From Pseudomonas sp. ZH-FAD (GTDB taxonomy: Bacteria; Pseudomonadota; Gammaproteobacteria; Pseudomonadales; Pseudomonadaceae), in NCBI RefSeq assembly GCF_002803095.1, contig NZ_PGLR01000035.1, positions 1 to 62,565 of the forward strand: DNA of 62,565 nucleotides, read 5' to 3'. This document shows positions 45,643 to 53,662 of the stretch, one piece after another. Positions within the stretch are counted from its first letter, which is position 1. Every line of letters starts with the position of its first letter. Made by a program: the position numbers and the translations under genes. The notes beneath the pieces were generated by a model. The model was not told where the DNA came from, did no database searches, and worked only from the letters and a program-made list of their open reading frames with translations.

Positions 45643-46280
45643 TGGCGGGCCTCGTCGAGCAGATGCAGCAGGCGGCTGACGGTTTGTTGCAGGGGGCCAG
45701 AGTTGTCGAGGATTGCCAGGCACTCCCCTGTGGGAGGGGCTTTCGGCTCGGGCATCCTGCTTCGCTCTACCTCCTGCATCCCTGCAGTCGTAGCCGCGAC
45801 AGTCGCCGCTGAAGCGCCTCCCACAGGGGTAAAGCTGCGGCTGCGCGCCAGGCGCTGTTCGATCTGCTCCGGCGTTTCCCGGCCACGGGCCAGCAAGCGC
45901 TGGCGCAGCACCGCCTCGTCGACCTGCAGAAGAATCGCCAGCAGATCCGGATAGCGCTGGCGGGCGACCTCGAGATGGCCGCGCGAGCCATTGATCAGCA
46001 CATCCTGCCCGGCGCTCAGCCAGTCGTCGATCTCGCGCGGGATGCCGTAGGCCAGGCCGTTGGCACGCCAGCTCAGGGCGAAGGCACCCTCGCCTTCAAG
46101 GCGCTCGAACTCTGCCGGGGTGACGCCCAGCGCGTCCTCGCCGACGGACTCGGCGCTGCGGGTGATCACCCGCCGGGCGAAACGGCAGCCGTGCGCCTCC
46201 AGCGGCGCACGTGCAGCTTGCAACAGGCTGTCCTTGCCCGAGCCCGAAGGCCCCATCAGATAGATCAACCTGCCCTGCAT
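45633..46280 (-). CDS. phnN: Ribose 1,5-bisphosphokinase PhnN with REPIN-encoded insertion
   Basis: PhnN phosphorylates ribose 1,5-bisphosphate to PRPP. From ATG 46280 the protein has 215 residues, against about 180-185 for the family. It has the P-loop LMGPSGSGKDSLL, then ITRSAESVGEDALGVTPAEFE and the lid-like helix RLARSRSF. Residues 151-185 (TPVGGASAATVAATTAGMQE and onward, to PPTG) are encoded by a 105-bp REPIN and are absent from the family; the conserved strand CLAILDNSGPL resumes right after. The frame is intact. Whether the enzyme works is not known. Start overlaps the phnM stop (TGATG). Confidence 0.9.
   Translation of the reverse strand: MQGRLIYLMGPSGSGKDSLLQAARAPLEAHGCRFARRVITRSAESVGEDALGVTPAEFERLEGEGAFALSWRANGLAYGIPREIDDWLSAGQDVLINGSRGHLEVARQRYPDLLAILLQVDEAVLRQRLLARGRETPEQIEQRLARSRSFTPVGGASAATVAATTAGMQEVERSRMPEPKAPPTGECLAILDNSGPLQQTVSRLLHLLDEARQCA
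45725..45829. repeat. In-frame REPIN inside phnN
   Basis: Outer arms CCCCTGTGGGAGG (45725-45737) and CCTCCCACAGGGG (45817-45829) are inverted; beyond them the second REP reads GCCGCTGAAGCGCC and the first GGGGCTTTCGGCTCGGGC, the normal GTGGGAGG REP arrangement. Arm to arm it is exactly 105 bp, that is 35 codons, and no stop occurs in the phnN frame. Confidence 0.92.
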
Positions 46281-47425
46281 CAGAATACCCTTCGTGCTTG
46301 GCGCCACACCTGCTGGATCACCGGTTGCTGGCCATGGGCCCTGGCCTGTACCAGATCGGCGCGCAGACCGACGCGGATCTCGCCGCGGTCATCCAGTCCG
46401 GCCGCCCTGGCCGGCGCGCGGCTCACGGTGGCGATGGCCGCAGGCAAATCATAGTCGTTGTCCTGTCCGGCGAGCAGCCAGGCCGCATGCAGCAGGCTGG
46501 CCGGGTAGTAGTCGCTGGAGAGGATATCCAGCACGCCGTGGCGCGCCAGTTCGGCGGCGGCGATATTGCCGGAGTGCGAGCCGCCGCGCACCACATTCGG
46601 TGCCCCCATCAGCACCTTCAACCCTAACTCGTGGCTGGCTCTAGCCGCTTCCAAGGTGGTGGGGAACTCGGCGATGGCCATACCGAAGCCGGCCGACTCC
46701 TGCACATGGGCCAGGGTCGCGTCGTCGTGGCTGGCCACCGAGATACCCCGGCTGTGGCAGTCCTCGACGATGGCGCGACGCTGGCGGTCGCTGTACTGGC
46801 GCGAGTTGGCGATCTGTTCCTGAAGAAACTCCTCCATCTCCGCCGGGCTCAGGTGGTACTTGCCCATGTAGTACTCGCGGTACTTCTCCACCTTGGCGAA
46901 CTGGCGCTGGCCGGGCGAGTGGTCCATTACCGACACCAGCGCCACCAGCGGGTGCTCCACCAGGTCACGGTAGATGGTCAGGGCATCGGGGTGGCACAGC
47001 TCGCAACGCAGGTGCAGGCGGTGCTCGGCGCGGGTCTGCCCGGCCGCCTCGCTGGCGGCGATGGCCTCGATCATCGCCGGCAACTGCTGCATGCGCCGGC
47101 CACGCGGGTTGATGTCGCCGATGGCGAGCGCATCGAACACCGTGGTGATGCCGGCGGCGACGATCTGCGCATCATGGGTCAGCACCGCCGAAGCCGATGG
47201 CCAATCCACACCAGGGCGCGGGCTCATGTGTTTTTCCAGGTTGTCGGTGTGCAGCTCCACCAGCCCCGGCAGGAGGTAATCGCCGCCCAGGTCCTGGGCC
47301 TGCGGCAAACGACAAGTGCCCTCGTCCACCGCGGCGATCAGCCCGTCGCGCAGCAGCAGGGTGCCGAGGAACTCGCGCTCGGCGGTGACGATACGGGCGT
47401 TGCTGAGAATCTGTTCAGACGACAT
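46280..47425 (-). CDS. phnM: Alpha-D-ribose 1-methylphosphonate 5-triphosphate diphosphatase
   Basis: PhnM releases pyrophosphate from the triphosphate intermediate to leave ribose 1-methylphosphonate 5-phosphate. The 381-residue amidohydrolase-fold protein has DLGGDYLLPGLVELHTDNLEKHMSPRPGVDW (metal-binding His region of the family), an HDDATLAH site and the C-terminal SDYYPASLLHAAWLLA. It overlaps phnL by 11 bases and phnN by 1. Confidence 0.95.
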   Translation of the reverse strand: MSSEQILSNARIVTAEREFLGTLLLRDGLIAAVDEGTCRLPQAQDLGGDYLLPGLVELHTDNLEKHMSPRPGVDWPSASAVLTHDAQIVAAGITTVFDALAIGDINPRGRRMQQLPAMIEAIAASEAAGQTRAEHRLHLRCELCHPDALTIYRDLVEHPLVALVSVMDHSPGQRQFAKVEKYREYYMGKYHLSPAEMEEFLQEQIANSRQYSDRQRRAIVEDCHSRGISVASHDDATLAHVQESAGFGMAIAEFPTTLEAARASHELGLKVLMGAPNVVRGGSHSGNIAAAELARHGVLDILSSDYYPASLLHAAWLLAGQDNDYDLPAAIATVSRAPARAAGLDDRGEIRVGLRADLVQARAHGQQPVIQQVWRQARRVF

Positions 47426-48131
47426 AGACGTACTCCGGTTGCGCCGCCGCGGCGCTCATGTCGAGGTAACGGTCGGCCACCGCCTCGCGGGCGATGCGGT
47501 CGTGGAAGATGCCGATCAGCGCGCTGCCGGCCGCCTTGGCTTCGACAATCAGCTCCAGCACCACCTGGCGGTTGGCGTCGTCCAGCGAGGCGGTGGGTTC
47601 GTCGAGCAGCAGCACCGGCCACTCGACCATGAAGCCGCGGGCGATGTTGACGCGCTGCTGCTCGCCGCCGGAGAAGGTGCCCGGCGCCAACTGCCACAGC
47701 GCCTCGGGGATATTCAGCCGGCTCAGCAGGCTCTTGGCCCGCGCCTCGGCGTCACTGCGCGTCCAGCCACGGGCCAGCGCCGGCTCCATCACCACGTCCA
47801 GGGTCGAGACGCGCGGGATGACCCGCAGGAACTGGCTGACGTAACCCAGACTCTGCCGGCGCACCGCCAGCACCTGGCGCGGCTCGGCGCCGACCAGCTC
47901 CACCGGCTCGCCCTGGTGACGGATGCGGATGCTGCCGCCGGCCGCCAGGTAGTTGCCGTACAGGGTACGCAGCAGGGTCGACTTGCCAGCGCCGGACTGG
48001 CCGTGCAGCACCAGACACTCGCCACCGCGCACGGCGAAATTCAGGTCACGCAGCACCTGCAGGACGACGCCGTTCTGCTGGTGCAGGGTGAAGGTCTTGC
48101 TGAGGCCGCTGACCTCGATCAGGTTGTTCAT
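47415..48131 (-). CDS. phnL: C-P lyase ABC-type subunit PhnL
   Basis: PhnL is an ATPase-fold protein that, with PhnK, binds the PhnGHIJ core; it does not act as a transporter. From ATG 48131 the product is 238 residues: Walker A LHGQSGAGKSTLL, signature TFSGGEQQRVNIARGF, Walker B LLLDEPTASLD, H-loop IGIFHDR. A REPIN separates its start from phnK. It overlaps phnM by 11 bases. Confidence 0.95.
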   Translation of the reverse strand: MNNLIEVSGLSKTFTLHQQNGVVLQVLRDLNFAVRGGECLVLHGQSGAGKSTLLRTLYGNYLAAGGSIRIRHQGEPVELVGAEPRQVLAVRRQSLGYVSQFLRVIPRVSTLDVVMEPALARGWTRSDAEARAKSLLSRLNIPEALWQLAPGTFSGGEQQRVNIARGFMVEWPVLLLDEPTASLDDANRQVVLELIVEAKAAGSALIGIFHDRIAREAVADRYLDMSAAAAQPEYVYVV

Positions 48132-48151
48132 GGTCAATAATCTCTGCGTGC

Positions 48152-48204
48152 GTGGGAGGGGCTTTAGCCGCGACAAAAGGGATAGCGGCTAAAGCCCCTC
48201 CCAC
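48152..48204. repeat. REPIN between phnK and phnL
   Basis: Arms GTGGGAGGGGCTTTAGCCGC (48152-48171) and its complement (48185-48204) enclose 13 bases. It lies within the 82-bp gap in the phosphonate operon. Confidence 0.92.
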
Positions 48205-48213
48205 AAGACGGAA

Positions 48214-49023
48214 TCAAGGCTGCAATACCGACGACACCAGCAACTGCGAATACGGGTGCTGCGGGTCGTCGAGAATCTGATCCGTCAGCCCCGCCTCCAC
48301 CACGCGCGAGCGGCGCATCACCATCAGGCGGTCGGCCAGCAGGCGCGCCACCGCCAGGTCATGGGTGACGATCACCACCGCCAGGTCCAGCTCGCGCACC
48401 AGGCCACGCAGCAGGTCGAGCAGGCGCGCCTGAACGGAGACATCGAGGCCCCCGGTCGGCTCGTCCATAAACACCAGGCGCGGCGCGGAGACCAGGTTGC
48501 GGGCGATCTGCAGGCGCTGCTGCATGCCGCCGGAAAAGGTGCGCGGCAGGTCGTCGATACGCGCCGGGTCGATCTCCACCTGGCTCAGCCAGTCGAGCCC
48601 GGCGGCGCGCAGCTCGCCGTAGTGGCGCACGCCCTGGGCCATCAGCCGCTCGCCGATATTGGCGCCGGCCGACACCGCCATGCGCAGGCCGTCACGCGGG
48701 TTCTGCTCGACGAAGCCCCACTCGGTGCGCAGCAGCGTTCGCCGCTCGGCCTCGCTGGCGCTGTACAGGTCGAGCCACTGACCACTGCGCGCGCGATAGC
48801 TCACGCTGCCGCGATCCGGCGGGCAGCGCCCGGAGAGCAGGCTGAGCAAGGTAGACTTGCCCGAGCCGGACTCGCCGACAATGCCCAGCACCTCGCCGGG
48901 ATAGAGGTCGAAACTCACCCCCTGGCAACCCTTGTCCGGGCCATACAGGCGGGTCAGGTCTCGCGCCGAAAACAGCGGCTCGGCCGCTGCCACGGCAGGT
49001 TGCAGACGTTCGGCTGCGCTCAT
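48214..49023 (-). CDS. phnK: C-P lyase ABC-type subunit PhnK
   Basis: PhnK is the ATPase-fold subunit that sits on PhnJ in the C-P lyase core. The 269-residue product has Walker A GESGSGKSTLL, signature TFSGGMQQRLQIARNL, Walker B LVFMDEPTGGLD and VTHDLAVA. The long acidic N-terminal lead to LTRLYGPDKGCQGVSFDLYPG is usual. It overlaps phnJ by 4 bases (ATGA). Confidence 0.95.
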   Translation of the reverse strand: MSAAERLQPAVAAAEPLFSARDLTRLYGPDKGCQGVSFDLYPGEVLGIVGESGSGKSTLLSLLSGRCPPDRGSVSYRARSGQWLDLYSASEAERRTLLRTEWGFVEQNPRDGLRMAVSAGANIGERLMAQGVRHYGELRAAGLDWLSQVEIDPARIDDLPRTFSGGMQQRLQIARNLVSAPRLVFMDEPTGGLDVSVQARLLDLLRGLVRELDLAVVIVTHDLAVARLLADRLMVMRRSRVVEAGLTDQILDDPQHPYSQLLVSSVLQP

Positions 49024-49898
49024 TGCAGGTTCTCCTCAAGGCGCTCGGTGCGCTGGCGGCAGTAGTCGGTGTCGGAGCAGACGTAGCGCTTGCTGCCGGC
49101 GTCGTCGACGATCAGCTCGTCGAGGAAGGACTCGCTGCTGCCGCAGAAGGCGCAGCACTCATCCCACTGCTGCACGGCGAAGGGGTGATCCTCGAAGTCC
49201 AGGCTGACCACCCGGGTAAAGGGCGGCACCGCGTACAGGCGCTTTTCACGACCTGCGCCGAACAGCATCAGCGCCGGGCTCATGTCCAGCTTGGGGTTGT
49301 CGAATTTCGGGATCGGCGACGGGTCCATCACGTAGCGCTCGTCCACCGTCACCGGGTAGGCGTAGGCGGTGGCGATATGGCCGAAGGTGGCGATGTCCTC
49401 GTACAGCTTCACGTGCATCACGCCGTAATCCTCCAGCGCATGCATGGTCCGCGTCTCCTGCTCGCTGGGCTCGATAAAGCGCAGCGGCTCGGGTATAGGC
49501 ACCTGGTAGACCATGATCTGCCCGGCCGACAGCGGGGTTTCCGGGATGCGGTGACGGGTCTGGATCACGCTGGCTTCCACCGTACGCTCGGTGGTGGCGA
49601 CACCGGCGGTGCGGGCGAAGAAGCGGCGGATCGACACCGCATTGGTGGTGTCGTCAGCGCCCTGGTCGATCACTTTGAGCACGTCATCACGGCCGAGAAT
49701 GGCGGCGGTCAGCTGCATGCCACCGGTGCCCCAGCCGTAGGGCAGCGGCATCTCACGGCCGCCGAAAGGCACCTGGTAGCCGGGGATCGCCACCGCCTTG
49801 AGCAGACCGCGGCGGATCATGCGTTTGGTCTGCTCATCCAGGTAGGCGAAGTTGTAGGCCGACGCCTCGCGGGCGCCGCTTGCGTTAGTCAGATTCAT
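49020..49898 (-). CDS. phnJ: Alpha-D-ribose 1-methylphosphonate 5-phosphate C-P lyase
   Basis: PhnJ is the radical-SAM catalyst that cleaves the carbon-phosphorus bond. In 292 residues it contains the cysteine set of the family near the C-terminus: DECCAFCGSSESFLDELI, then YVCSDTDYC, which together supply three iron-sulfur ligands and the thiyl-radical Cys. N-terminal YNFAYLDEQTKRMIRRGLLKAVAIPGYQVPF is also conserved. It is flanked by phnI and phnK with 1- and 4-base overlaps. Confidence 0.97.
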   Translation of the reverse strand: MNLTNASGAREASAYNFAYLDEQTKRMIRRGLLKAVAIPGYQVPFGGREMPLPYGWGTGGMQLTAAILGRDDVLKVIDQGADDTTNAVSIRRFFARTAGVATTERTVEASVIQTRHRIPETPLSAGQIMVYQVPIPEPLRFIEPSEQETRTMHALEDYGVMHVKLYEDIATFGHIATAYAYPVTVDERYVMDPSPIPKFDNPKLDMSPALMLFGAGREKRLYAVPPFTRVVSLDFEDHPFAVQQWDECCAFCGSSESFLDELIVDDAGSKRYVCSDTDYCRQRTERLEENLQ

Positions 49899-50974
49899 CA
49901 GCGGTTCTCCTCTGCCGGCGCCTGTCGGCGCAGCTTGCGGATCAGTTCCAGTTCGGCCTGGAAGTCGACGTAGTGCGGCAACTTCAGGTGCGAGACGAAG
50001 CCGGCGGCCTCGACGTTGTCGCAGTGCATCAGCACGAATTCCTCCTCCTGCGCCGGGCCCTGCACTTCCTCGCCGTACTCGCCAGCACGCAGGGCACGGT
50101 CGACCAGGGCCATGCCCATGGCCTTGCGCTCGGCGTAACCGAAGGCCAGGCCGTAGCCGCGGGTGAACTGCGCCTGCTCGGCACTTTCACCGACGAACTG
50201 GTTGACCATCTCGCACTCGGTGATTTCGATATCGCCCAGTGGTACGGCGAAACCCAGTTCGGCGGGCGTCATCCACACCTCGGCGGCGCCGATGCGGATC
50301 TCCCCGGCGAAGGGGTGGTTGCGTCCGTAACCACGCTGGGTGGAATAACCCAGCGCCAGGAGGAAGCCCTCGTCACCACGGGCCAGCGCCTGCAGGCGCT
50401 CGGCGCGGCTGGCGGGAAAGGCCAGCGGCTCGCGGGTGATGTCGGGTACCGGCGCGCCGTCGTCCGTCTCGCGGGCCATCAGCCCTTCGCCTGCAAGAAA
50501 ATCCAGCACCCGCGGACAAGGCTTGGGCTCATCGGTAATGGCCGTTTCTGGCGCCGGATACTCGCCCTCGGCCAGCAAGGTGAAATCCAGCAGACGGTGG
50601 GTGTAGTCGAAGGTCGGGCCGAGCAGTTGCCCGCCAGGCAGATCCTTGAAGGTGGCGGAGATGCGTCGCTCCAGCTGCATCTTCGTGGTATCCAGCGGCT
50701 CGCTGGCACCGAAGCGCGGCAGCGTGGTGCGGTAGGCGCGCAAGAGGAAGATGGCTTCCATCAGATCGCCGGCCGCCTGCTTGATGGCCAGCGCAGCCAG
50801 TTCCTCGTCGTACAGCGAGCCCTCGCTCATCACCCGGGCCACAGCCAGCGGCAGTTGCTGGCGCACCTGCTGCACGCTCAGTTCGGCGACGGCGGTATCA
50901 CCGCGGCGACGGTTGGCCAGCAGTTGATGGGCATTGTCGATGGCGCGTTCGCCACCCTTGACGGCGACATACAT
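49898..50974 (-). CDS. phnI: C-P lyase core subunit PhnI
   Basis: PhnI, with G and H, exchanges the adenine of ATP for methylphosphonate. The 358-residue protein shows MYVAVKGGERAIDNAHQLLANRRRGD, VMSEGSLYDEELAALAIKQAAGDLMEAIFLLRAYR, and YAERKAMGMALVDRAL, all family hallmarks. Its start shares a base with the phnH stop (TGATG). Confidence 0.97.
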   Translation of the reverse strand: MYVAVKGGERAIDNAHQLLANRRRGDTAVAELSVQQVRQQLPLAVARVMSEGSLYDEELAALAIKQAAGDLMEAIFLLRAYRTTLPRFGASEPLDTTKMQLERRISATFKDLPGGQLLGPTFDYTHRLLDFTLLAEGEYPAPETAITDEPKPCPRVLDFLAGEGLMARETDDGAPVPDITREPLAFPASRAERLQALARGDEGFLLALGYSTQRGYGRNHPFAGEIRIGAAEVWMTPAELGFAVPLGDIEITECEMVNQFVGESAEQAQFTRGYGLAFGYAERKAMGMALVDRALRAGEYGEEVQGPAQEEEFVLMHCDNVEAAGFVSHLKLPHYVDFQAELELIRKLRRQAPAEENR

Positions 50975-51588
50975 CAGGCGGCCTCCTCGGTTTCGATCAG
51001 CACGTGGGTGCTGCGTGGCAGGCCGATGACTTCGCCGTCAGCGGCGAAGAAGCAGTCCAGGCCACGGGGAAAAGCGTTGCGCGCCTGGCGCTGCTGCCAG
51101 AACGAGGCCGGCAACGGCAGGCTGACGCTGCGCACGTCCTTGATGCCCGGACCGCGCCAGCGCAGGGCCGGGCCGGCGTGCAGATCGTCGAGTTGAATCA
51201 GCAGCGTGCAGGACTGATCCGGGTAGCGTTCGCTGCCATTGTCGAAGTCCGACAGATCGCTCAACTCGCTCTCATCGAGCAGGGCGAACAGGGCGATCTC
51301 GCGCTCGGCGACGATTGGGCAGCCGCAGTGGAAGGCCAGGTTGGCGCGAATCAGCGGCGTATCGAAGCGCGGCGCCAGCCACAGCGGCGTGTCGCTATCG
51401 AGAAAGGCCAGACACAAGCCATAAGTGGCCGGCGTCAGATCCCCCAGGGTGTGGGCGCGCGCCATCGGCTGGGCCAGGCCGGGTTCGGCCAGGGCTGCGA
51501 GAGCAGCGCGGAAGCTGACCTGAGCGTCGAGCACCGGGTCGTCGAAAGCCGGTTGCAGCCAGTGCGAGCTGTGCGGCGTAGTCATCAA
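50974..51588 (-). CDS. phnH: C-P lyase core subunit PhnH
   Basis: PhnH (204 residues) is a PLP-transferase-like fold subunit of the PhnGHIJ core with no cofactor. It has HWLQPAFDDPVLDAQVSFRAALAALAEPG and RWRGPGIKDVRSVSLPLP, both typical. It overlaps phnG by 4 bases (ATGA). Confidence 0.95.
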   Translation of the reverse strand: MMTTPHSSHWLQPAFDDPVLDAQVSFRAALAALAEPGLAQPMARAHTLGDLTPATYGLCLAFLDSDTPLWLAPRFDTPLIRANLAFHCGCPIVAEREIALFALLDESELSDLSDFDNGSERYPDQSCTLLIQLDDLHAGPALRWRGPGIKDVRSVSLPLPASFWQQRQARNAFPRGLDCFFAADGEVIGLPRSTHVLIETEEAA

Positions 51589-52034
51589 TCCTCTCCTCTG
51601 ACCAGGGTGAAGAACTCCACCTGGGTGGTGGCAGTCTGTGCGGCCCGGGCCAGTCGCTGTTCGCGCTGCTGGCGGGCCAGGGGTTCGATCAGGTCATCGA
51701 GCCAGCGCGCCTGGTCACTGCCCTGCAGGTGGGCGTCGGCCAGGGCGGCCAATTCAGCGCGGCGCTTGTCGCGACCAGCCAGGTAGCTGTAGCCGGTGCG
51801 ACCGTCGGCCAGGCGCACCACGCAGCGGGTCACGGTCATCTCGCCGAGGTTGAAGGCGCTGCCGGTGCCGCCCATGCGCCCGCGCACCAGGGTCATGCCC
51901 ACCTCGGGGGCGCGGATCAGCTGGTAGGCGCTGTCTTTCAGCGCCGCTTCATGGGCATAGAGAGCGTCGCCGGCGCGAGCCAGCACACCCATCCAGCGCT
52001 GGCGCGCGGCGATGTTCGGATCAAGGTCGTTCAT
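51585..52034 (-). CDS. phnG: C-P lyase core subunit PhnG
   Basis: PhnG (149 residues from ATG 52034, with GGAG 6 bases before) is a core subunit. It shows AARQRWMGVLARA, TLVRGRMGGTGSAFNLGEMTVTRCVVRLADGRTGYSYLAGRDKRRAELAAL and VEFFTLVRGED, the pattern of E. coli PhnG, which is 150 residues. An in-frame ATG four codons upstream (52046) overlaps the phnF stop. Confidence 0.94.
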   Translation of the reverse strand: MNDLDPNIAARQRWMGVLARAGDALYAHEAALKDSAYQLIRAPEVGMTLVRGRMGGTGSAFNLGEMTVTRCVVRLADGRTGYSYLAGRDKRRAELAALADAHLQGSDQARWLDDLIEPLARQQREQRLARAAQTATTQVEFFTLVRGED

Positions 52035-52045
52035 GCGGGTCTCCA

Positions 52046-52750
52046 TCAGGTCGCTACCTGGTACTGGAAGCGGTCGGCGCGGCTGCTGGACTGCGCCAGC
52101 TCCACCGCCCGGCCAGCGGGATCGCGGGACAGGGTGAGTACGCTGAGCAGCGGCGCGTGGCGCGGCATCAGCAGGTGCGCGGCTTCTTCGCGGCTGGGCA
52201 GACGCGCACCAATCAGGCTGAAAGTGCGCGCCAGCGGCAGGTCGCGCTCGGCCAGGTACTGGCGCAGCGAACCGCCCTGGTAGTCGGCCAACAGTGGCGC
52301 CAGGCTGGCGCAGAAACGGTGACGGATCAGGCTCAGCGGCTGGCCGTCGAGCAGGCGCAAAGTGGCCAGTTCGATCAGCTCGCTACCATCGGGCAATTGC
52401 AGGTGGCGGCACTCCTCGCTGCTGCCGCCACGGCGCAGGCGCTCGATCAGTTTCGCTTCAACCCGGTGGCCGAGCGCCGACAGCGACTGGCTGAAGGCAC
52501 TGCCCGCCTCCACCGGATACACCAGCGGCTTGGCCAGCACCTGGGTGCCCTTGCCCTGGCGGCGCAGCAGGCGGCCTTCGAGCACCAGCTCGTCCACGGC
52601 GCGACGCAGGGTGTGGCGATTGACGGAAAAACGCGCGGCCAGTTGCATCTCGCCCGGCAGGTAGTCGCCCGGGCTCATGCGTTGCAGGTCTTCGCGCAAC
52701 ACGGCGGCCAGCTCGCGGTACAGCGGTTCGCTTTGTCTAGACAAGTTCAT
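52046..52750 (-). CDS. phnF: GntR/UTRA transcriptional regulator PhnF
   Basis: From ATG 52750 the 234-residue product has an N-terminal winged helix (PLYRELAAVLREDLQRMSPGDYLPGEMQLAARFSVNRHTLRRAVDELVLEGRLLRRQGKGTQVL) and a UTRA ligand-binding domain, the layout of PhnF, which is thought to repress phn genes or sense a phosphonate intermediate. It is located between phnE and phnG within the operon. The open frame extends far upstream but through phnE in another frame. Confidence 0.95.
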   Translation of the reverse strand: MNLSRQSEPLYRELAAVLREDLQRMSPGDYLPGEMQLAARFSVNRHTLRRAVDELVLEGRLLRRQGKGTQVLAKPLVYPVEAGSAFSQSLSALGHRVEAKLIERLRRGGSSEECRHLQLPDGSELIELATLRLLDGQPLSLIRHRFCASLAPLLADYQGGSLRQYLAERDLPLARTFSLIGARLPSREEAAHLLMPRHAPLLSVLTLSRDPAGRAVELAQSSSRADRFQYQVAT

Positions 52751-52788
52751 CGTTTGAAAAGGGCGCACGCAGGCGCCCTCCTCCTCCT

Positions 52789-53580
52789 TCAGATAAAGAG
52801 CTTGCGCAGGCGCTGGGACAGGATGTCGATGGCGCTCACCACCAGGATGATCACGATCAGCAGGGCGCAGGTCTGGGCGAACTGGAAGCCGCGTATGGCT
52901 TCCCAGAGGATCACCCCGATACCGCCGGCGCCGACCATGCCGACCACGGTGGCCGAGCGCACGTTGGACTCGAAGCGGTACAGCGAGTAGGAGATCCACA
53001 GCGGCAGTACCTGCGGGATGACGCCGAAGATCACCTCCTGCAGGGCACTGGCGCCGGTGGCGCGCACGCCTTCCACCGGGCCCGGATCGATGGCCTCGAC
53101 CGCCTCGGCGAACAGCTTGGCCAGCACCCCGGTGGTGCTGATGAACAGCGCCAGCACGCCAGCGAAGGGGCCGAGGCCGACCGCGACGACGAAGAGCATG
53201 GCGAAGACCATTTCGTTGATCGAACGGCAGGCATCCATCACCCGGCGTACCGGCTGATATATCCACCAGGGCACGATGTTCTCGGAGCAGAGAATGCCCA
53301 GCGGAATGGCGCAGACGATGGCCAGCACCGTGCCCCAGAGGGCGATCTGCACGGTAACCACCATCTCCTTGAGGTAGTGCTGCCAGTTGCTGAAATCCGG
53401 CGGAAAGAAGTCGGCGGCGAAGGTGGCCATGTTGCCGGCATCGCGCACCAGCGCCAGCGGGTTCATTTCCGCGCCCTGCCAGGACCAGGCAAGTACGGCA
53501 AAGAACAGGCCCCAGCCGATCAGTTGCAGCCAGCTGCGCTTGGCTTCGGTGGCCGGGGTGGCGGTGGTCAGTGTGGTCAT
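52789..53580 (-). CDS. phnE: Phosphonate ABC transporter permease PhnE
   Basis: PhnE is the inner-membrane channel for phosphonate uptake. From ATG 53580 it has 263 residues with about 6 TM helices and the permease EAA loop EGVRATGASALQEVIFGVIPQVLP. Only one PhnE is encoded, as in most operons of this type. A single REP lies upstream, in the gap to phnD. Confidence 0.94.
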   Translation of the reverse strand: MTTLTTATPATEAKRSWLQLIGWGLFFAVLAWSWQGAEMNPLALVRDAGNMATFAADFFPPDFSNWQHYLKEMVVTVQIALWGTVLAIVCAIPLGILCSENIVPWWIYQPVRRVMDACRSINEMVFAMLFVVAVGLGPFAGVLALFISTTGVLAKLFAEAVEAIDPGPVEGVRATGASALQEVIFGVIPQVLPLWISYSLYRFESNVRSATVVGMVGAGGIGVILWEAIRGFQFAQTCALLIVIILVVSAIDILSQRLRKLFI

Positions 53581-53597
53581 GGGTAATTCTCGATCCT

Positions 53598-53619
53598 GTG
53601 GGAGGCGCTTCAGCGGCGA
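53598..53619. repeat. Single REP between phnD and phnE
   Basis: GTGGGAGGCGCTTCAGCGGCGA is a lone REP unit without an inverted partner. It is followed by a GC-rich hairpin CCGCCC/GGGCGG near 53632-53653. It lies in an 82-bp gap in the operon. Confidence 0.8.
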
Positions 53620-53662
53620 GCTTTTCGAGAACCGCCCCACTCTCGCAGGGCGGCTCTTGGGG

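Noticed and set aside
45633..46280. Frameshift or pseudogene in phnN
   Set aside because: The extra sequence is in frame and family motifs continue on both sides of it, so the gene remains open.
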